DNA of 28,546 bases from an uncultured Lysobacteraceae bacterium (lineage in GTDB: Bacteria > Pseudomonadota > Gammaproteobacteria > Xanthomonadales > Xanthomonadaceae), in assembly GCA_946482565.1 (NCBI GenBank), contig CAMLSB010000009.1, positions 1 through 28,546 of the forward strand, read 5' to 3'. Below the pieces are notes generated by a model that saw nothing but the letters and a program-made list of their open reading frames with translations, was not told where the DNA came from and did not search any database. Position numbers and translations under genes: made by a program. Shown here piece by piece: positions 18,387-27,619 of this stretch (the first letter of the stretch is position 1; every line of letters starts with the position of its first letter).

Positions 18387-19577
18387 TCAGGATGCCTTGC
18401 GGGTGTCCTTTCGCGTGTATTGGCCGTGTGCCGCAACCACGCGGCCTTCGAGCTCCATGAGCAGCAGCATGGAGGACAGCCGGGCGGTCGTCAATCCGGT
18501 CCGTGAGACGAGCGCGTCCATACCTGTTGGGTCGTGGCCGAGGGCGCGCCACAAGCGCTGGTAGTCTGGATCAGCGGGTAGTCCGGCCAGGGCGGTCGCG
18601 TCGGACGCCGCGCCGGCCGGCCCCGTGTCTTCGCCGGAAGCCTCTTCGGAAGCGCGGTCGAGCCGTCCGCGCAGGGCTTCGGCGAGGCTGGCCGCCACCG
18701 GCGCCAGGGCCTGCACGACTTCGCGCGGATCCTCGACCAGGGCCGCGCCATCGCGCAGCAGGCGATGGCAGCCGCGTGCCATCGGGTTGTGGATCGAACC
18801 CGGCAGCGCGAACACCTCGCGGCCGGATTCGGCGGCCTGGCGCGCGGTGATCAGCGCACCCGAACGCAACGCGGCCTCGATGACCAGCGTGCCCAGCGAC
18901 AGGCCGGCGATGATGCGGTTGCGGCTGGGGAAGTGGCTCGCATGCGCGGGCGCGCCCGGCGCGTGTTCGCTCACCACCGCGCCGTGTTCGGCGATGCGCG
19001 CGTGCAGCGCGAAGTTGCTGCGCGGGTAGGCGACGTCCGGGCCGCAGCCGAGCACCGCGATCGTCGCGCCGCCGGCGGACAGTGCGCCGGCATGCGCGGC
19101 CGTGTCGATGCCCGCGGCCATGCCGCTCGCGACGGCAAGCCCGGATGCGGCGAACGATCGCGCGAATGCGAACGCGTTGTCCGCGCCGCCCGCGCTCGGC
19201 GCACGACTGCCGACCACCGCCACCGACGGATGCCAGGACAGCGTGGCGTCGCCGGCGACGAACAGCATCAGCGGCGGCGAGGCGATGCGCCGCAACAGCG
19301 CGGGATAGTCGGGGTCGTGCCAGGCGAGCAGGCGATGCCGCGGCGCGTCGAGCCACGCGCGTCCATGCGCGAGCGCCGCGCGATCCGGGTGCGCCAGTGC
19401 GTCCTGCTGCGCGTCCACCAGGCCGTGGTGTCTCCACGCGCGATCGCCTGCGGCAATGGCCGCCGCCGCGTCGCCGTCGTGTGCATCGAGCAGCGCGCGC
19501 CGCGTCGCGACCAGCCCGCCCGCCAGCTGCAGCCGCAGCAGCGCTTCCGTCCCCGCACCGGTGCATGGCCTGTCCAT
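18387..19577 (-). CDS. dprA: DNA-processing protein DprA (Smf)
   Basis: DprA binds incoming single-stranded DNA during natural transformation and loads RecA on it. The 396 residues include an N-terminal helical (SAM-like) part and the Rossmann-like core from about residue 110 ([42 protein letters not shown]). [25 protein letters not shown] and [33 protein letters not shown] are hallmark segments. A C-terminal winged-helix (DML1-like) domain covers about 330-396 ([35 protein letters not shown]). The ATG at 19577 lies just downstream of the terminator that ends the LysM gene, so dprA should have its own promoter. The frame looks intact, so DprA appears functional. Confidence 0.95.
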   Translation of the reverse strand: MDRPCTGAGTEALLRLQLAGGLVATRRALLDAHDGDAAAAIAAGDRAWRHHGLVDAQQDALAHPDRAALAHGRAWLDAPRHRLLAWHDPDYPALLRRIASPPLMLFVAGDATLSWHPSVAVVGSRAPSAGGADNAFAFARSFAASGLAVASGMAAGIDTAAHAGALSAGGATIAVLGCGPDVAYPRSNFALHARIAEHGAVVSEHAPGAPAHASHFPSRNRIIAGLSLGTLVIEAALRSGALITARQAAESGREVFALPGSIHNPMARGCHRLLRDGAALVEDPREVVQALAPVAASLAEALRGRLDRASEEASGEDTGPAGAASDATALAGLPADPDYQRLWRALGHDPTGMDALVSRTGLTTARLSSMLLLMELEGRVVAAHGQYTRKDTRKAS

Positions 19578-19601
19578 CCGCGCAGCATCGGCCGGAAACG
19601 A

Positions 19602-19625
19602 AGACGGCGCCCTCGGGCGCCGTCT
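19602..19625 (-). terminator. Terminator after the LysM gene
   Basis: A 10-bp perfect stem (AGACGGCGCC, 19602-19611, with GGCGCCGTCT, 19616-19625) has a 4-base loop. Read on the - strand it is followed by TTCGTTTCC, a weak T-rich tract. It lies 45 bases after the LysM stop and before dprA. Confidence 0.7.
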
Positions 19626-19670
19626 CGTTGCAGCGTCGGGATTCCTCCCGGCGTGCGCATCACGTCACTG

Positions 19671-20789
19671 TCAGAACGTCGCGTCGGGATGCTTCAGCTC
19701 GTAGCCCACGCGGGTCGGCTTCACGCTGTCCATCACCAGCCCGTAGCTGACCCGGTCGAAGGTGCGGAATACCATCACGTGGCCCGCGAACTCGTCCGGC
19801 AGGTGGGTGCGGCCTTCGTCCGGGACCCAGCCAGCGTCGAAGTCGCCGGCGTAAACGCGGTCGACGATCGCCGAACCGTTGCGCCAGACCGAGAACACGG
19901 TGCCGTTGTTCACGCCATCGCGCGCGCCGACCGACAGCGTCACCACGTCGTTCGGGCCGCCGGTGGTCAGCATGTCGGCGACCGACAGCACCTTCGCGCG
20001 CCCGGGCGGGAACTGCAGCGCAGGCGGATGCGGGAAGAACTGCAGGTCGTAGCCTTCGGCACCCGCCGGCACGATGCGGTCGCCGACGCGGACGTCGCGC
20101 GAGTCGCCTTCGATCAGCAGGGTGGAGGCCTGGGCGCCGTTGCCTTCGCCGCGGGTGACCACGGCGTTCGCCACGCGCATCAGTTCATAGCCCAGCGTGT
20201 TGCCGCCGAAGGCGCTGTCGCCGTCGCTGAAGGTGAAGCGCTGCGTCGGCCGCAGGATCGACACGCGCTGGCCCGGTGCCATCGCCAGTTCCGCGGCGTA
20301 CGCGAGCTGGCCCTGGCCGCCGAGCAGGCGGTCCTCCTCCAGCGCCACGACGTAGGGCAGGCGGTGGTAGTCGTCGACGACGCGCATGTCCTTCAGGAAC
20401 GGCCGCACCGCGTCGAGCGGGACGCCGGTGATCGGCGCTTCGGTGCGCGGCCCGGGTGCGACCACGGCCTGCTGGACGCGATCGAGGTAGGCCAGCGAGA
20501 CCACGTCGCCGGGATAGATCAGGTGCGGGTTCGCGATTTGCGGGTTGGCCTGCCAGATCTCCGGCCACAGCCACGGCTTGCTCAGGAACCGGCCGGCGAT
20601 GTCCCAGAGGGTGTCGCCCTTCTTCACCACGTAGGTGTCGGGATGGTCGGCGCGCAGGTCGGCCGCGACCGACCAGGTGCCCACGACCAGCAGGGCCGCG
20701 GCCAGCACGGTGCGCCAGCGCGGGCGCCGGGCCCGCGGCTGCCGGCCGCGCTTCGAAACTTCAGGCATGCACTCAGGCATTGCGGCCAT
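19671..20789 (-). CDS. LysM domain-containing exported protein
   Basis: This 372-residue predicted cell-envelope protein has an Arg-rich start and a hydrophobic signal (WRTVLAAALLVVGTWSVAA). One LysM motif follows directly (DTYVVKKGDTLWDIAGRFLSKPWLWPEIWQANPQIANPHLIYPGDVVSL), giving peptidoglycan or glycan binding. The W-LWPEIW insertion is typical of a LysM group often encoded next to dprA and def in gammaproteobacteria. The rest (about 100-372) is beta-rich with no catalytic motif, so I infer a binding rather than enzymatic role. An AGGGGAG Shine-Dalgarno 8 bases upstream favours the ATG at 20789 over in-frame ATGs at 20780 and 20768. It is divergent from def with 159 bases between starts. 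Confidence 0.85.
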   Translation of the reverse strand: MAAMPECMPEVSKRGRQPRARRPRWRTVLAAALLVVGTWSVAADLRADHPDTYVVKKGDTLWDIAGRFLSKPWLWPEIWQANPQIANPHLIYPGDVVSLAYLDRVQQAVVAPGPRTEAPITGVPLDAVRPFLKDMRVVDDYHRLPYVVALEEDRLLGGQGQLAYAAELAMAPGQRVSILRPTQRFTFSDGDSAFGGNTLGYELMRVANAVVTRGEGNGAQASTLLIEGDSRDVRVGDRIVPAGAEGYDLQFFPHPPALQFPPGRAKVLSVADMLTTGGPNDVVTLSVGARDGVNNGTVFSVWRNGSAIVDRVYAGDFDAGWVPDEGRTHLPDEFAGHVMVFRTFDRVSYGLVMDSVKPTRVGYELKHPDATF

Positions 20790-20871
20790 GTTCCCGCTCC
20801 CCTTGGGAAAACCGTGGCTTAACCGACCCAATAGTGCGCGGGGATCGCGGCCCGGCGCAAGCCGTCGGCGG

Positions 20872-20877
20872 TATAAT
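20872..20877 (+). promoter_or_regulatory. Perfect -10 box upstream of def
   Basis: TATAAT at 20872-20877 is an exact -10 consensus in a GC-rich background, 71 bases before the def ATG. No good -35 is visible at 16-18 bases upstream. It is the likely promoter for def-fmt-rsmB. Confidence 0.5.
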
Positions 20878-20948
20878 TGGCGCTTCCCGCGGCACCTTTG
20901 TCCGCGGATGTGACCGACGCCACCCTTTTTCCCCGGCACGCCCCCGCC

Positions 20949-21461
20949 ATGGCCCTGCTTCCGATCCTCGAATTCCCAGACCCCCGGTTGCGCACCCGCG
21001 CCGAACCGGTGGATCCGGCGTGGCTGGCCCTGCCGGAGACCCAGCGCCTGCTCGACGACATGTTCGAGACGATGTACCAGGCGCCCGGCATCGGCCTGGC
21101 CGCGAGCCAGGTGGACGTGCACAAGCGCTTCATGGTCATCGACGTGACCGAGGAGCACGACCGGCCGCTGGTGTTCGTCAATCCCGAGATCACCGCGCGC
21201 AGCGGCGAGCAGGTGTACCAGGAAGGCTGCCTGTCGGTACCCGGCATCTTCGCCGACGTCACCCGCGCCGATGCCATCACCGTCACCGCGCTCGATCGCC
21301 ACGGCAAGCCCTTCGAGCTGCAGGTCGACGGCCTGCTCGCGGTGTGCATCCAGCACGAGATGGACCACCTCGAAGGAAAGCTCTTCGTCGACTACCTCTC
21401 GCCGCTGAAGCGCGAGATGGTGCGCAAGAAGCTCGCGAAGCAGCGCAAGAACGCCGCCTGA
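20949..21461 (+). CDS. def: Peptide deformylase
   Basis: Def removes the formyl group from the N-terminal methionine of new proteins, using a metal ion (usually Fe2+). The 170 residues match the family (E. coli Def is 169). All three signature motifs are present: GIGLAASQV (about 47-55), EGCLSVPG (about 92-99, metal ligand C94) and HEMDHLEG (about 136-143, H136 and H140 ligands, E137 catalytic). The start [15 protein letters not shown] is standard; the frame opens upstream but the ATG at 20949 is the homologous start. fmt starts 7 bases after its stop, forming the usual def-fmt operon. Confidence 0.96.
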   Translation: MALLPILEFPDPRLRTRAEPVDPAWLALPETQRLLDDMFETMYQAPGIGLAASQVDVHKRFMVIDVTEEHDRPLVFVNPEITARSGEQVYQEGCLSVPGIFADVTRADAITVTALDRHGKPFELQVDGLLAVCIQHEMDHLEGKLFVDYLSPLKREMVRKKLAKQRKNAA

Positions 21462-21468
21462 CGTCCGC

Positions 21469-22389
21469 ATGCGGATCGTCTTCGCCGGTACCCCCGAATT
21501 CGCCGTCCCGTCGCTGCGCGCCGCCGCGCAACGGGGCGAGGTCGTCGCCGCGTACACGCAACCCGACCGGCCCGCGGGCCGCGGCCGCGGGCTGCAGGCC
21601 TCGCCGGTCAAGCTCGAGGCGCTGCAGCGCGGGATCCCGGTGCTGCAGCCGGAGACGCTGCGCACGGAACTGTCGCGCGATGCATTGCGCGCGCTGCAGC
21701 CGGACCTGATGGTGGTGGTGGCCTACGGGCTGTTGCTGCCGCAATCGATCCTCGACATCCCGAAATACGGCTGCTGGAACGTGCACGCCTCGCTGCTGCC
21801 GCGCTGGCGCGGCGCCGCGCCGATCCAGCGCGCGATCGAAGCGGGCGACGCCGAAACCGGCGTGTGCCTGATGCAGATGCAGAAGGGCCTGGACACCGGC
21901 CCGGTGCTGCTCTCGCAGCGCCTGCCGATCGGCGCCGATGAAACAGGCGGGCACCTGCACGACCGGCTCGCGGTGCTCGGCGCGCAGGTGCTGGCCGACG
22001 GGCTGGGCCTGTTGCGCGCGGGCATGAAGCCGGTCGCGGTGCCGCAGCCGGACGCGGGCGCGACCTACGCGCACAAGCTCGACAAGGCCGAGGCGAAGCT
22101 CGACTGGACGCAGGCCGCCGACGTGCTCGCGCGCAAGGTGCGCGCGTACCAGCCGTGGCCGGTGGCCGAAGCGCAGCTCGACGGCGAGCGCGTGCGCATC
22201 CACGCCGCCGAAGCCTTGCCGCTCGCGCACGCCGCGGTGCCGGGCACGGTGCTGCTGGCAAGCCGCGAGGGCATCGACGTGGCCTGCGGCGAAGGCGCGC
22301 TGCGCCTCACGCGCGTGCAGCGCGAAGGCGGACGCCCGGTCGCCGTCGCCGATTACCTCAACGCCCGCCCGCTGGCGGGACGGGCGTGA
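21469..22389 (+). CDS. fmt: Methionyl-tRNA formyltransferase
   Basis: Fmt adds a formyl group from 10-formyltetrahydrofolate to initiator Met-tRNA. The 306 residues are close to E. coli Fmt (315). The N-terminal Rossmann domain starts [33 protein letters not shown] is the tRNA-binding loop. [20 protein letters not shown] carries the catalytic Asn/His, and [18 protein letters not shown] follows. The C-terminal OB-like domain is at about 205-306 ([37 protein letters not shown]). It is 7 bases after def and overlaps the GTG of rsmB by four bases, so the three are translated as a coupled unit. Confidence 0.96.
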   Translation: MRIVFAGTPEFAVPSLRAAAQRGEVVAAYTQPDRPAGRGRGLQASPVKLEALQRGIPVLQPETLRTELSRDALRALQPDLMVVVAYGLLLPQSILDIPKYGCWNVHASLLPRWRGAAPIQRAIEAGDAETGVCLMQMQKGLDTGPVLLSQRLPIGADETGGHLHDRLAVLGAQVLADGLGLLRAGMKPVAVPQPDAGATYAHKLDKAEAKLDWTQAADVLARKVRAYQPWPVAEAQLDGERVRIHAAEALPLAHAAVPGTVLLASREGIDVACGEGALRLTRVQREGGRPVAVADYLNARPLAGRA

Positions 22390-23753
22390 GTGCAGGCAAG
22401 CGCGCGAATGCGCCAGCCGGCGAGCCCGGCGCCGAAGTCCGCGCGGCCGCCGCGCGCACGCTCGATGCGGTGCTGCACGATGGCCGTTCGCTGAAGGCGC
22501 AGCTCGCGCAGGCCCTGCCGGCGCTGCCCGATCCGCGCGACCGTGCGCTGCTCGAAGCCATTGTGTTCACCGCCTTGCGCGCCCACGGCCGCTACGCCGC
22601 GGCGCTCGCGCAGTGGATGCCGAAGCCGCCGGGCCGTCGCGACGGCATCCTGCGCGCGCTGCTCTACGTCGGCTTCGCCCAGGTCGAGGCCCTGCGCTTG
22701 CCGCCGCACGCCGCCGTCGCCGCGACCGTGGATGCGGCGCGCGCGCTCGGCCGTTCGCACCAGTCCGGGCTGGTCAACGCCTTGCTGCGCCGCGCGCAGC
22801 GCGAAGGCATGCCCGCGGGCAACGCCGATGCCGCGTGGCCGGCGTGGCTGCTGCAGGCGCTGCGCAAGGACTGGCCGGAGCACGCGGATGCCATCGTCGC
22901 TGCGTCGTCGCAGGAAGCGCCCGCGTGGCTGCGCGCGAACCGGCGCGTGCTGTCCACCGACGCATTGCGCGCGCAACTCGCAACCGAAGGCGTCGAGGCG
23001 CTCGCCTCGCCCGCATGCCGCGACGGGCTGCGCGTGGACGTCGCGCCGGCGGTGCCGCTCGCGGCGATGCCCGCGTTCGGCGCCGGCGCCTTCTCGATCC
23101 AGGACGGCAGCGCGCAGCTGGTGGCCGACGCGCTGGCGCCGCCCGCGGGTGGCCGCGTGCTGGATGCCTGCTCCGCGCCGGGCGGCAAGGCCGCGCACCT
23201 GCTGGAACGCGATCCGGCGCTGCGCCTGCTGGCGCTCGACGTCGATGCCACGCGACTGCAGCGCGTGCGGTCGACGTTCGCGCGCCTGGCGCTCGACGGC
23301 CCGGACGTGCGCCTGCGCGCCGCCGATGCCGGGGAGCCCGCGCGCTGGTGGGACGGCACGCCGTTCGACGCAATCCTGCTCGACGCGCCGTGCAGCGCGA
23401 CGGGCGTGGTGCGCCGCCACCCCGACATCCTGCTGCACCGCCGTGCCAGCGACATCGACGCGCTCGCCGCGTTGCAGGCGCGCCTGCTCGACGCGTTGTG
23501 GCCGACGCTCGCGCGCGGTGGCACCTTGCTCTATGCCACCTGTTCGCTGCTGCGCCGCGAGAACGACGGCCAGGTCGCCGCATTCCTCGCCCGCACGCCC
23601 GACGCGCGGCTGGGCCCGCTGGACGAACGCTTCGGCCACGCCATCGACGTGGGCGACGACGACGGTGCCGCGCGCGGACAGGTCCGCCAGCGCTTCCCTG
23701 GCGAGGACGGCATGGATGGCTTCTTCTACGCCAGGATCGAAAGGCGGGAATAG
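22386..23753 (+). CDS. rsmB: 16S rRNA (cytosine967-C5)-methyltransferase RsmB
   Basis: RsmB (Sun/Fmu) methylates C967 of 16S rRNA using S-adenosylmethionine. It has 455 residues. An N-terminal NusB-like helical domain covers about 15-140. The SAM-dependent methyltransferase core follows: [17 protein letters not shown] (about 258-274), [18 protein letters not shown] (C336), and [17 protein letters not shown] (C386), the two catalytic cysteines of the RNA m5C family. The start is GTG in the GTGA overlap with the fmt stop; the first internal ATG would delete much of the NusB-like domain. The last codons and the TAG stop fall inside a GGGAATA heptad array, so the final residues are repeat-encoded. 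Confidence 0.95.
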   Translation: MSAGKRANAPAGEPGAEVRAAAARTLDAVLHDGRSLKAQLAQALPALPDPRDRALLEAIVFTALRAHGRYAAALAQWMPKPPGRRDGILRALLYVGFAQVEALRLPPHAAVAATVDAARALGRSHQSGLVNALLRRAQREGMPAGNADAAWPAWLLQALRKDWPEHADAIVAASSQEAPAWLRANRRVLSTDALRAQLATEGVEALASPACRDGLRVDVAPAVPLAAMPAFGAGAFSIQDGSAQLVADALAPPAGGRVLDACSAPGGKAAHLLERDPALRLLALDVDATRLQRVRSTFARLALDGPDVRLRAADAGEPARWWDGTPFDAILLDAPCSATGVVRRHPDILLHRRASDIDALAALQARLLDALWPTLARGGTLLYATCSLLRRENDGQVAAFLARTPDARLGPLDERFGHAIDVGDDDGAARGQVRQRFPGEDGMDGFFYARIERRE

Positions 23754-23839
23754 GGAATAGGGAATAGGGAATAGGGAATGGGGACGCGGGTGGTGCCGCG
23801 AGCTTTTCCGGTTCCCCATTCCCTCTTCCCCCTTCCCGC
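23744..23839. repeat. GGGAATA heptad array forming a large imperfect palindrome
   Basis: Five 7-base units (GGGAATA four times, then GGGAATG) run from 23746 to 23780. Bases 23767-23784 pair with 23813-23830 with one mismatch in 18. The outermost bases also pair (GCGGGAA at 23744-23750 with TTCCCGC at 23833-23839). It fills the gap between rsmB and the ArnT-like gene. Repeats of this kind are widely seen between genes in Xanthomonadaceae genomes (memory, not checked). Confidence 0.8.
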
Positions 23840-23864
23840 TTTTGCTCCCCGTATCATCGCGGCC

Positions 23865-25577
23865 ATGCCCAAGACCCGCATCGCCCGCGAGACCTGGTTG
23901 TTCTGGCTGCTGGCCGCGCTGGTGCTCGCGGCCGGGCTCGGCCTGCGCGATCCGTGGCCTGCCGACGAGCCGCGTTTCGCGCTGGTGGCCAGGCAGATGG
24001 TGGAGAGCGGCCAATGGCTGTTCCCGCATCGCGGCGACGAACTGTATTCCGACAAGCCGCCGTTGTTCATGTGGACGCAGGCCGCGTCGTACCTGCTGGT
24101 CGGCAGCTGGCGCGTCGCGTTCCTGCTGCCGTCGCTGCTGGCCGCGCTCGGCACGCTGTGGTGCGTCGTCGACCTGGGCCGGCGCCTGTGGACGAAGCGC
24201 GTCGGCCTGTATGCCGGCTACGCGCTGCTGTTCGCGCTGCAGTTCACCTACCAGGCGAAGAAGGCGCAGATCGATCCGCTGGTCACGTTCCTGATCACGC
24301 TGGGCAACTACGCGTTCCTGCGCTTCTTCCTGCAGATGCGCGGCGATGCGGTGCGGCCGCAGTGGCGCTGGTGGCTGCTGGGCTGGTTCGCGGCGGGGCT
24401 GGGCACGGTCACGAAGGGCGTGGGCGTGCTCGCGCTGGCGATGATCGTGCCGGGCCTGTTCGCGGGCTGGCGCGGCTGGCGGGGCGCGCGCGCGCCGATG
24501 CGCGGATGGCACGTGCTGCTCGGGCCGCTCGCGTTCGCGTTCGCGGCGGCGCTGTGGCTGGCGCCGATGCTGCTCGTGGCGCTGCACGGCGACGATCCCA
24601 TGTATCGCGCCTACGTCCACGACATCCTGTTCCGGCAGACGGCCGAGCGCTACGCGGCGTCCTGGGCGCACCAGCAGCCGGCGTGGTACTTCATCGAAAT
24701 CATGGCGACGCTGTGGCTGCCGGCGCTGCTGGCGCTGCCGTGGGCGCTGCCCGCGTGGCGTCGCCGCCTGCGCCGCCGCGATGCGCGCTACCTGTTGCCG
24801 TTGGCGTGGTGGGTGCTGGTGCTGGTGTTCTTCTCGCTGCCCGCCGGCAAGCGCGACATGTACATCCTGCCCGCGCTGCCGATGGCGTGCCTGGCGCTGG
24901 CGCCGCTGTTGCCCGGCATCGTGCGCAAGCGCGGCGCGCGGCGGCTGGCGTTCGCGTTCTCGCTGCTGCTCGCGCTGCTGCTGGCGGCTGCGGGCGCGAT
25001 CCTGCTGGCGCACGGCGCGCCGGCCGCGCGGCTGGTGGCCGAACGCGGCCTTGCGCTCGCGCAGGTGCAGGCGGCCGGCTGGATGCTGCTGGCGATGGGC
25101 GCCGGCATCGCAGTCGCGATCGCGTGGAGCGGCGTGCGCCGCGCGCACCTCGGCATGATCGCGGGGCTCGCGTCGACGTGGGTGCTGTACGGGTTGCTCG
25201 CATATCCGTTGCTCGACGCATCGAGTTCCTCGCGCGACCTGATGCACGACGCGCGCACGCGGATCGGCCCGGCGGCCGAACTGGGCCTGGTCGCGTGGAA
25301 GGAACAGAACCTGCTGATGGCCGAGGGGCCGGTCCGGACCTTCGGGTTCCGCCGCGCGGCGGGGGAGCAGTTGCAGGCCGCGATCGCTTGGCAGGCGCAG
25401 GCGCCGGGATCGCGCTGGCTGATGGTGCAGGACACTGCGCTGGCGCCTTGCGTCGACAAGTCGCGCGCCGTTGCGCTCGGCGCCGCGAATCGACGCGACT
25501 GGTCGTTGCTGCCGGGTGCGGCGACGGCGCGCTGCATCGGCGCCGGCGCCGGCTTGGGCGAGGCGCGACTCCGGTGA
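23865..25577 (+). CDS. ArnT-like membrane glycosyltransferase (GT39/GT83 type, PMT_2 fold)
   Basis: This is a 570-residue polytopic inner-membrane protein with 10-13 hydrophobic helices. It probably transfers a sugar from a polyprenyl-phosphate donor on the periplasmic side. The first periplasmic loop has the family acidic motif: RDPWPADEPRFALVARQMVESGQWLFPHRGDELYSDKPPLFMW. This aligns with ArnT's DE-R-A...GDW...KPP pattern, with the catalytic Asp/Glu pair in ADEPR. The substrate is unknown: L-Ara4N to lipid A (ArnT) is one option, and mannose or another sugar to glycan or protein is another. The C-terminal 100 residues are less hydrophobic. Its TGA overlaps the GTG start of the Stealth gene (GTGA), so the two are translationally coupled. 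Confidence 0.85.
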   Translation: MPKTRIARETWLFWLLAALVLAAGLGLRDPWPADEPRFALVARQMVESGQWLFPHRGDELYSDKPPLFMWTQAASYLLVGSWRVAFLLPSLLAALGTLWCVVDLGRRLWTKRVGLYAGYALLFALQFTYQAKKAQIDPLVTFLITLGNYAFLRFFLQMRGDAVRPQWRWWLLGWFAAGLGTVTKGVGVLALAMIVPGLFAGWRGWRGARAPMRGWHVLLGPLAFAFAAALWLAPMLLVALHGDDPMYRAYVHDILFRQTAERYAASWAHQQPAWYFIEIMATLWLPALLALPWALPAWRRRLRRRDARYLLPLAWWVLVLVFFSLPAGKRDMYILPALPMACLALAPLLPGIVRKRGARRLAFAFSLLLALLLAAAGAILLAHGAPAARLVAERGLALAQVQAAGWMLLAMGAGIAVAIAWSGVRRAHLGMIAGLASTWVLYGLLAYPLLDASSSSRDLMHDARTRIGPAAELGLVAWKEQNLLMAEGPVRTFGFRRAAGEQLQAAIAWQAQAPGSRWLMVQDTALAPCVDKSRAVALGAANRRDWSLLPGAATARCIGAGAGLGEARLR

Positions 25578-26653
25578 CGACGGGGGCCGCAGCGCCGGTC
25601 GATGCCGTCATCGCCTGGGTGGACGGCAACGACCCGGCCCATCGCGCACGGCTGGATGCATGTTTGCGCGCGCTCGGCCAGCCGCCGCGCGGCGGCGCGG
25701 CACCGACGCGCTTCGACGACGCCGGTGAACTCGAGTACTGCGTCGTCTCGCTGCTGCGCTTCGCGCCCTGGATCCGCCGCATCCACGTCGTCACCGCGGG
25801 CCAGGTGCCGCCGCTGCTGCCGCGCCTGCAGGCGAGCGCCTGGGGCGAACGCGTGCGGCTGGTCGACCACGCCGAAATCTTCGCCGGCTACGAGCGCTTC
25901 CTGCCCACGTTCAACAGCCGCGCGATCTGCAGCCTGTTGTGGCGCATCGAAGGGCTCGCCGAGCGCTTCCTCTACCTCAACGACGACTTCATGCTGTTGC
26001 GGCCGGTCGCGCAGGCGGATTTCTTCGGCGACGACGGCAAGGTCGTGGAGCGCGGCGCGTGGCGACCGCAATCGTCGCATACGCTGGCTGGCAAGGCGCG
26101 CGCCGCGTTGCGCCGGCTGCGCGGCACCGTCGGCGGCCGCGACCTGCCGCCTCGCGACGGCGAGCGCAACGCACAGGAGCTGAGCGCGCGGCTCGCAGGC
26201 TTCGACGATCGCTATTTCCGCCTCGGGCATGTGCCGTACACGTTCCGGCGCTCGACGATGCAGGCGTTTTTCGCGGCGCATCCGGGACTGCTGGAGCGGG
26301 ATCTCGAATACCCGTTCCGGCGCGCCGGGCAGTTCCGCGCCGAATGCGTGTCGGCGCACCTGGAGATCGGGCAGGGCAACGCGACGTTCGACCGGAGGCT
26401 GCGGCTGGTGCAGCTCAAGCCGGCGGAGCAGGCTGCGTGGCGCCTGCGCCGAAAGCTGCGCGACGCGGACCGCGACGGCCTGTCGCCGGACGGCCGTGCG
26501 GCGTTCGCCTGCGTGCAGAGCCTGGACATGGCGCCGGCCGGATTGCGCGCCGACATCGTCGCCTGGCTGCAGCGCCGCATCGGCACGCTGGACGAGTTGC
26601 TGGCGCAGGCGCCGCTGCTTGAACCGCTGCCGGCTCAGCCCGGCCGACCGTAG
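25574..26653 (+). CDS. Stealth-family sugar-phosphate phosphotransferase
   Basis: This 359-residue protein resembles the Stealth family, enzymes that transfer sugar-1-phosphate to build phosphodiester-linked capsule or lipopolysaccharide polymers and that share ancestry with human GNPTAB. The four conserved regions can be read in order: CR1 DAVIAWVDGNDP (about 10-21); CR2 ELEYCVVSLLRFAPWIRRIHVVT (about 52-74) with FNSRAICSLLWRIEGLAERFLYLNDDFML (about 113-141, LNDD being the active-site acid pair); CR3 LGHVPYTFRRSTM (about 218-229); and a CR4-like region near 245-265. No signal peptide or membrane helix is seen, so a cytoplasmic location is likely. The GTG start is set by the GTGA overlap with the ArnT-like gene. 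Its 3' end overlaps the convergent acyltransferase gene by 19 bases. Confidence 0.85.
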   Translation: MTTGAAAPVDAVIAWVDGNDPAHRARLDACLRALGQPPRGGAAPTRFDDAGELEYCVVSLLRFAPWIRRIHVVTAGQVPPLLPRLQASAWGERVRLVDHAEIFAGYERFLPTFNSRAICSLLWRIEGLAERFLYLNDDFMLLRPVAQADFFGDDGKVVERGAWRPQSSHTLAGKARAALRRLRGTVGGRDLPPRDGERNAQELSARLAGFDDRYFRLGHVPYTFRRSTMQAFFAAHPGLLERDLEYPFRRAGQFRAECVSAHLEIGQGNATFDRRLRLVQLKPAEQAAWRLRRKLRDADRDGLSPDGRAAFACVQSLDMAPAGLRADIVAWLQRRIGTLDELLAQAPLLEPLPAQPGRP

Positions 26654-27561
26654 GGCGACGTCTCGCCGCTGCCCGGCGGCCGTCGCGAATAGCGCTTGTA
26701 GGTCCACTGGTATTGCGCGGGATCGCGGCGCGCGATGCGCTCGACGCCGGCGTTCAGCGCGCGCGCGCCTTCGGCGGGATCGTCGGCCGCGATGTCTTCG
26801 GGGGCCGCCTCGATGCGCAGCGCGAACGCCGGCGCAGCGCCGGGCGCATCGATGCGCTCGCAGTACGCGAACAGCACCGCCGCGCCGGTGCGCGCCGCGA
26901 GCCGCGGCAGCAGCGTCATCGTCAATGCCTCGATGCCGAAGAACGGCGCGAACACGCCGTCGCCGCCCTTCGGCTGCTGGTCGGGCAGGATCCCGACCAC
27001 GCCGCCGCCCTGCAGCACGCGCAGCAGCCGGCGCACCGCGCTGCCTTCGGCGGGGACCTGCTCGACGCGCGCGGCGTTCGCGTCGTCGGCGCGTACGCGG
27101 CGCAGGAAGGCTTCGCCGATCCTGGACTCCGGCGGCTTGTACAGGATCGCCAGCGGCGTGCGCGATGCGAGCCACTGGTTGAGCAGTTCCCAGTTGCCGT
27201 GGTGCGGCGCAGCCACGATCACGCCGCGGCCGGCAGCGATGGCCGCGTCGAACAACCCGGTGCCGTGGGTTTCGCGCAGCATCGCGAGGTTGGCCGCGTG
27301 CGGGCGTGTCCACAGCACCAGCGTCTCCAGCGCCTGGCGGGCGGTGGTGCGCAACACCGCCCGATGCAGGCGCGCGCGCGCGACCGCGTCGAGCGACGGG
27401 TACGCGAGTTCGAGGTTGCGCCGCGACACCCGCGACTCGCGCGCATCCAGCCGCCGCCACAGCGCGGCGAGCGCATCGCCCAGCGCGCGCTGCCAGCGCC
27501 AGGGCAGGCGCGCGGTCGCGGCGGCGAGCAGGTACAGGAGGCCGGCGGCGAATTCGGTCAT
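26635..27561 (-). CDS. LpxL/HtrB-type lipid A acyltransferase
   Basis: This 308-residue membrane-attached acyltransferase adds a secondary acyl chain, usually lauroyl or myristoyl, to a lipid A precursor. The N-terminus is a hydrophobic anchor (GLLYLLAAATARLP). The HX4E/D catalytic motif is HHGNWE (H120, E125), in the segment GVIVAAPHHGNWELLNQWL. GGVVGILPDQQPKGGDGVFAPFFG and the late YQWTYKRYSRRPPG are typical of LpxL/LpxM. Which acyl chain or step is used cannot be read. The ATG at 27561 is preferred; an upstream TTG would extend it through a palindrome. The stop overlaps the end of the Stealth gene by 19 bases, convergently. Confidence 0.88.
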   Translation of the reverse strand: MTEFAAGLLYLLAAATARLPWRWQRALGDALAALWRRLDARESRVSRRNLELAYPSLDAVARARLHRAVLRTTARQALETLVLWTRPHAANLAMLRETHGTGLFDAAIAAGRGVIVAAPHHGNWELLNQWLASRTPLAILYKPPESRIGEAFLRRVRADDANAARVEQVPAEGSAVRRLLRVLQGGGVVGILPDQQPKGGDGVFAPFFGIEALTMTLLPRLAARTGAAVLFAYCERIDAPGAAPAFALRIEAAPEDIAADDPAEGARALNAGVERIARRDPAQYQWTYKRYSRRPPGSGETSPYGRPG

Positions 27562-27563
27562 CG

Positions 27564-27605
27564 GCGCATTGTAGGAGCCGCCGATCGGCCGCTCCCACAA
27601 TGCGC
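27564..27605. repeat. REP-like 15-bp imperfect inverted repeat between lpxL-type gene and dtd
   Basis: Bases 27564-27578 (GCGCATTGTAGGAGC) pair with 27591-27605 with one mismatch. The 12-base centre contains palindromic CCGATCGG. The TGTAGGAGC.../...GCTCCCACA edges look like the GTGGGAGC-type REP sequences of gammaproteobacteria. It occupies most of the 58-base divergent gap, so it must overlap the promoter region of one or both neighbours. Confidence 0.7.
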
Positions 27606-27610
27606 GGCTC

Positions 27611-27616
27611 TAGAAT
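27611..27616 (+). promoter_or_regulatory. Possible -10 box immediately before dtd
   Basis: TAGAAT (27611-27616) matches the -10 consensus at five of six bases. Transcription would start about 7 bases later, at or near the dtd ATGs (27620 and 27623), which would make a leaderless mRNA. No Shine-Dalgarno is seen. No convincing -35 is visible. Confidence 0.35.
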
Positions 27617-27619
27617 TGG

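Noticed and set aside
22353..25247. Long - strand open frame across fmt, rsmB and the ArnT-like gene with peptides like IPYSLFP
   Set aside because: A shadow frame; the IPYSLFP text is the translation of the GGGAATA repeat's reverse strand, not a protein.
23865..27561. The envelope gene group as a horizontally acquired island
   Set aside because: Composition looks like the neighbours, no mobility gene or tRNA is near, and an intact housekeeping gene (dtd) follows directly.
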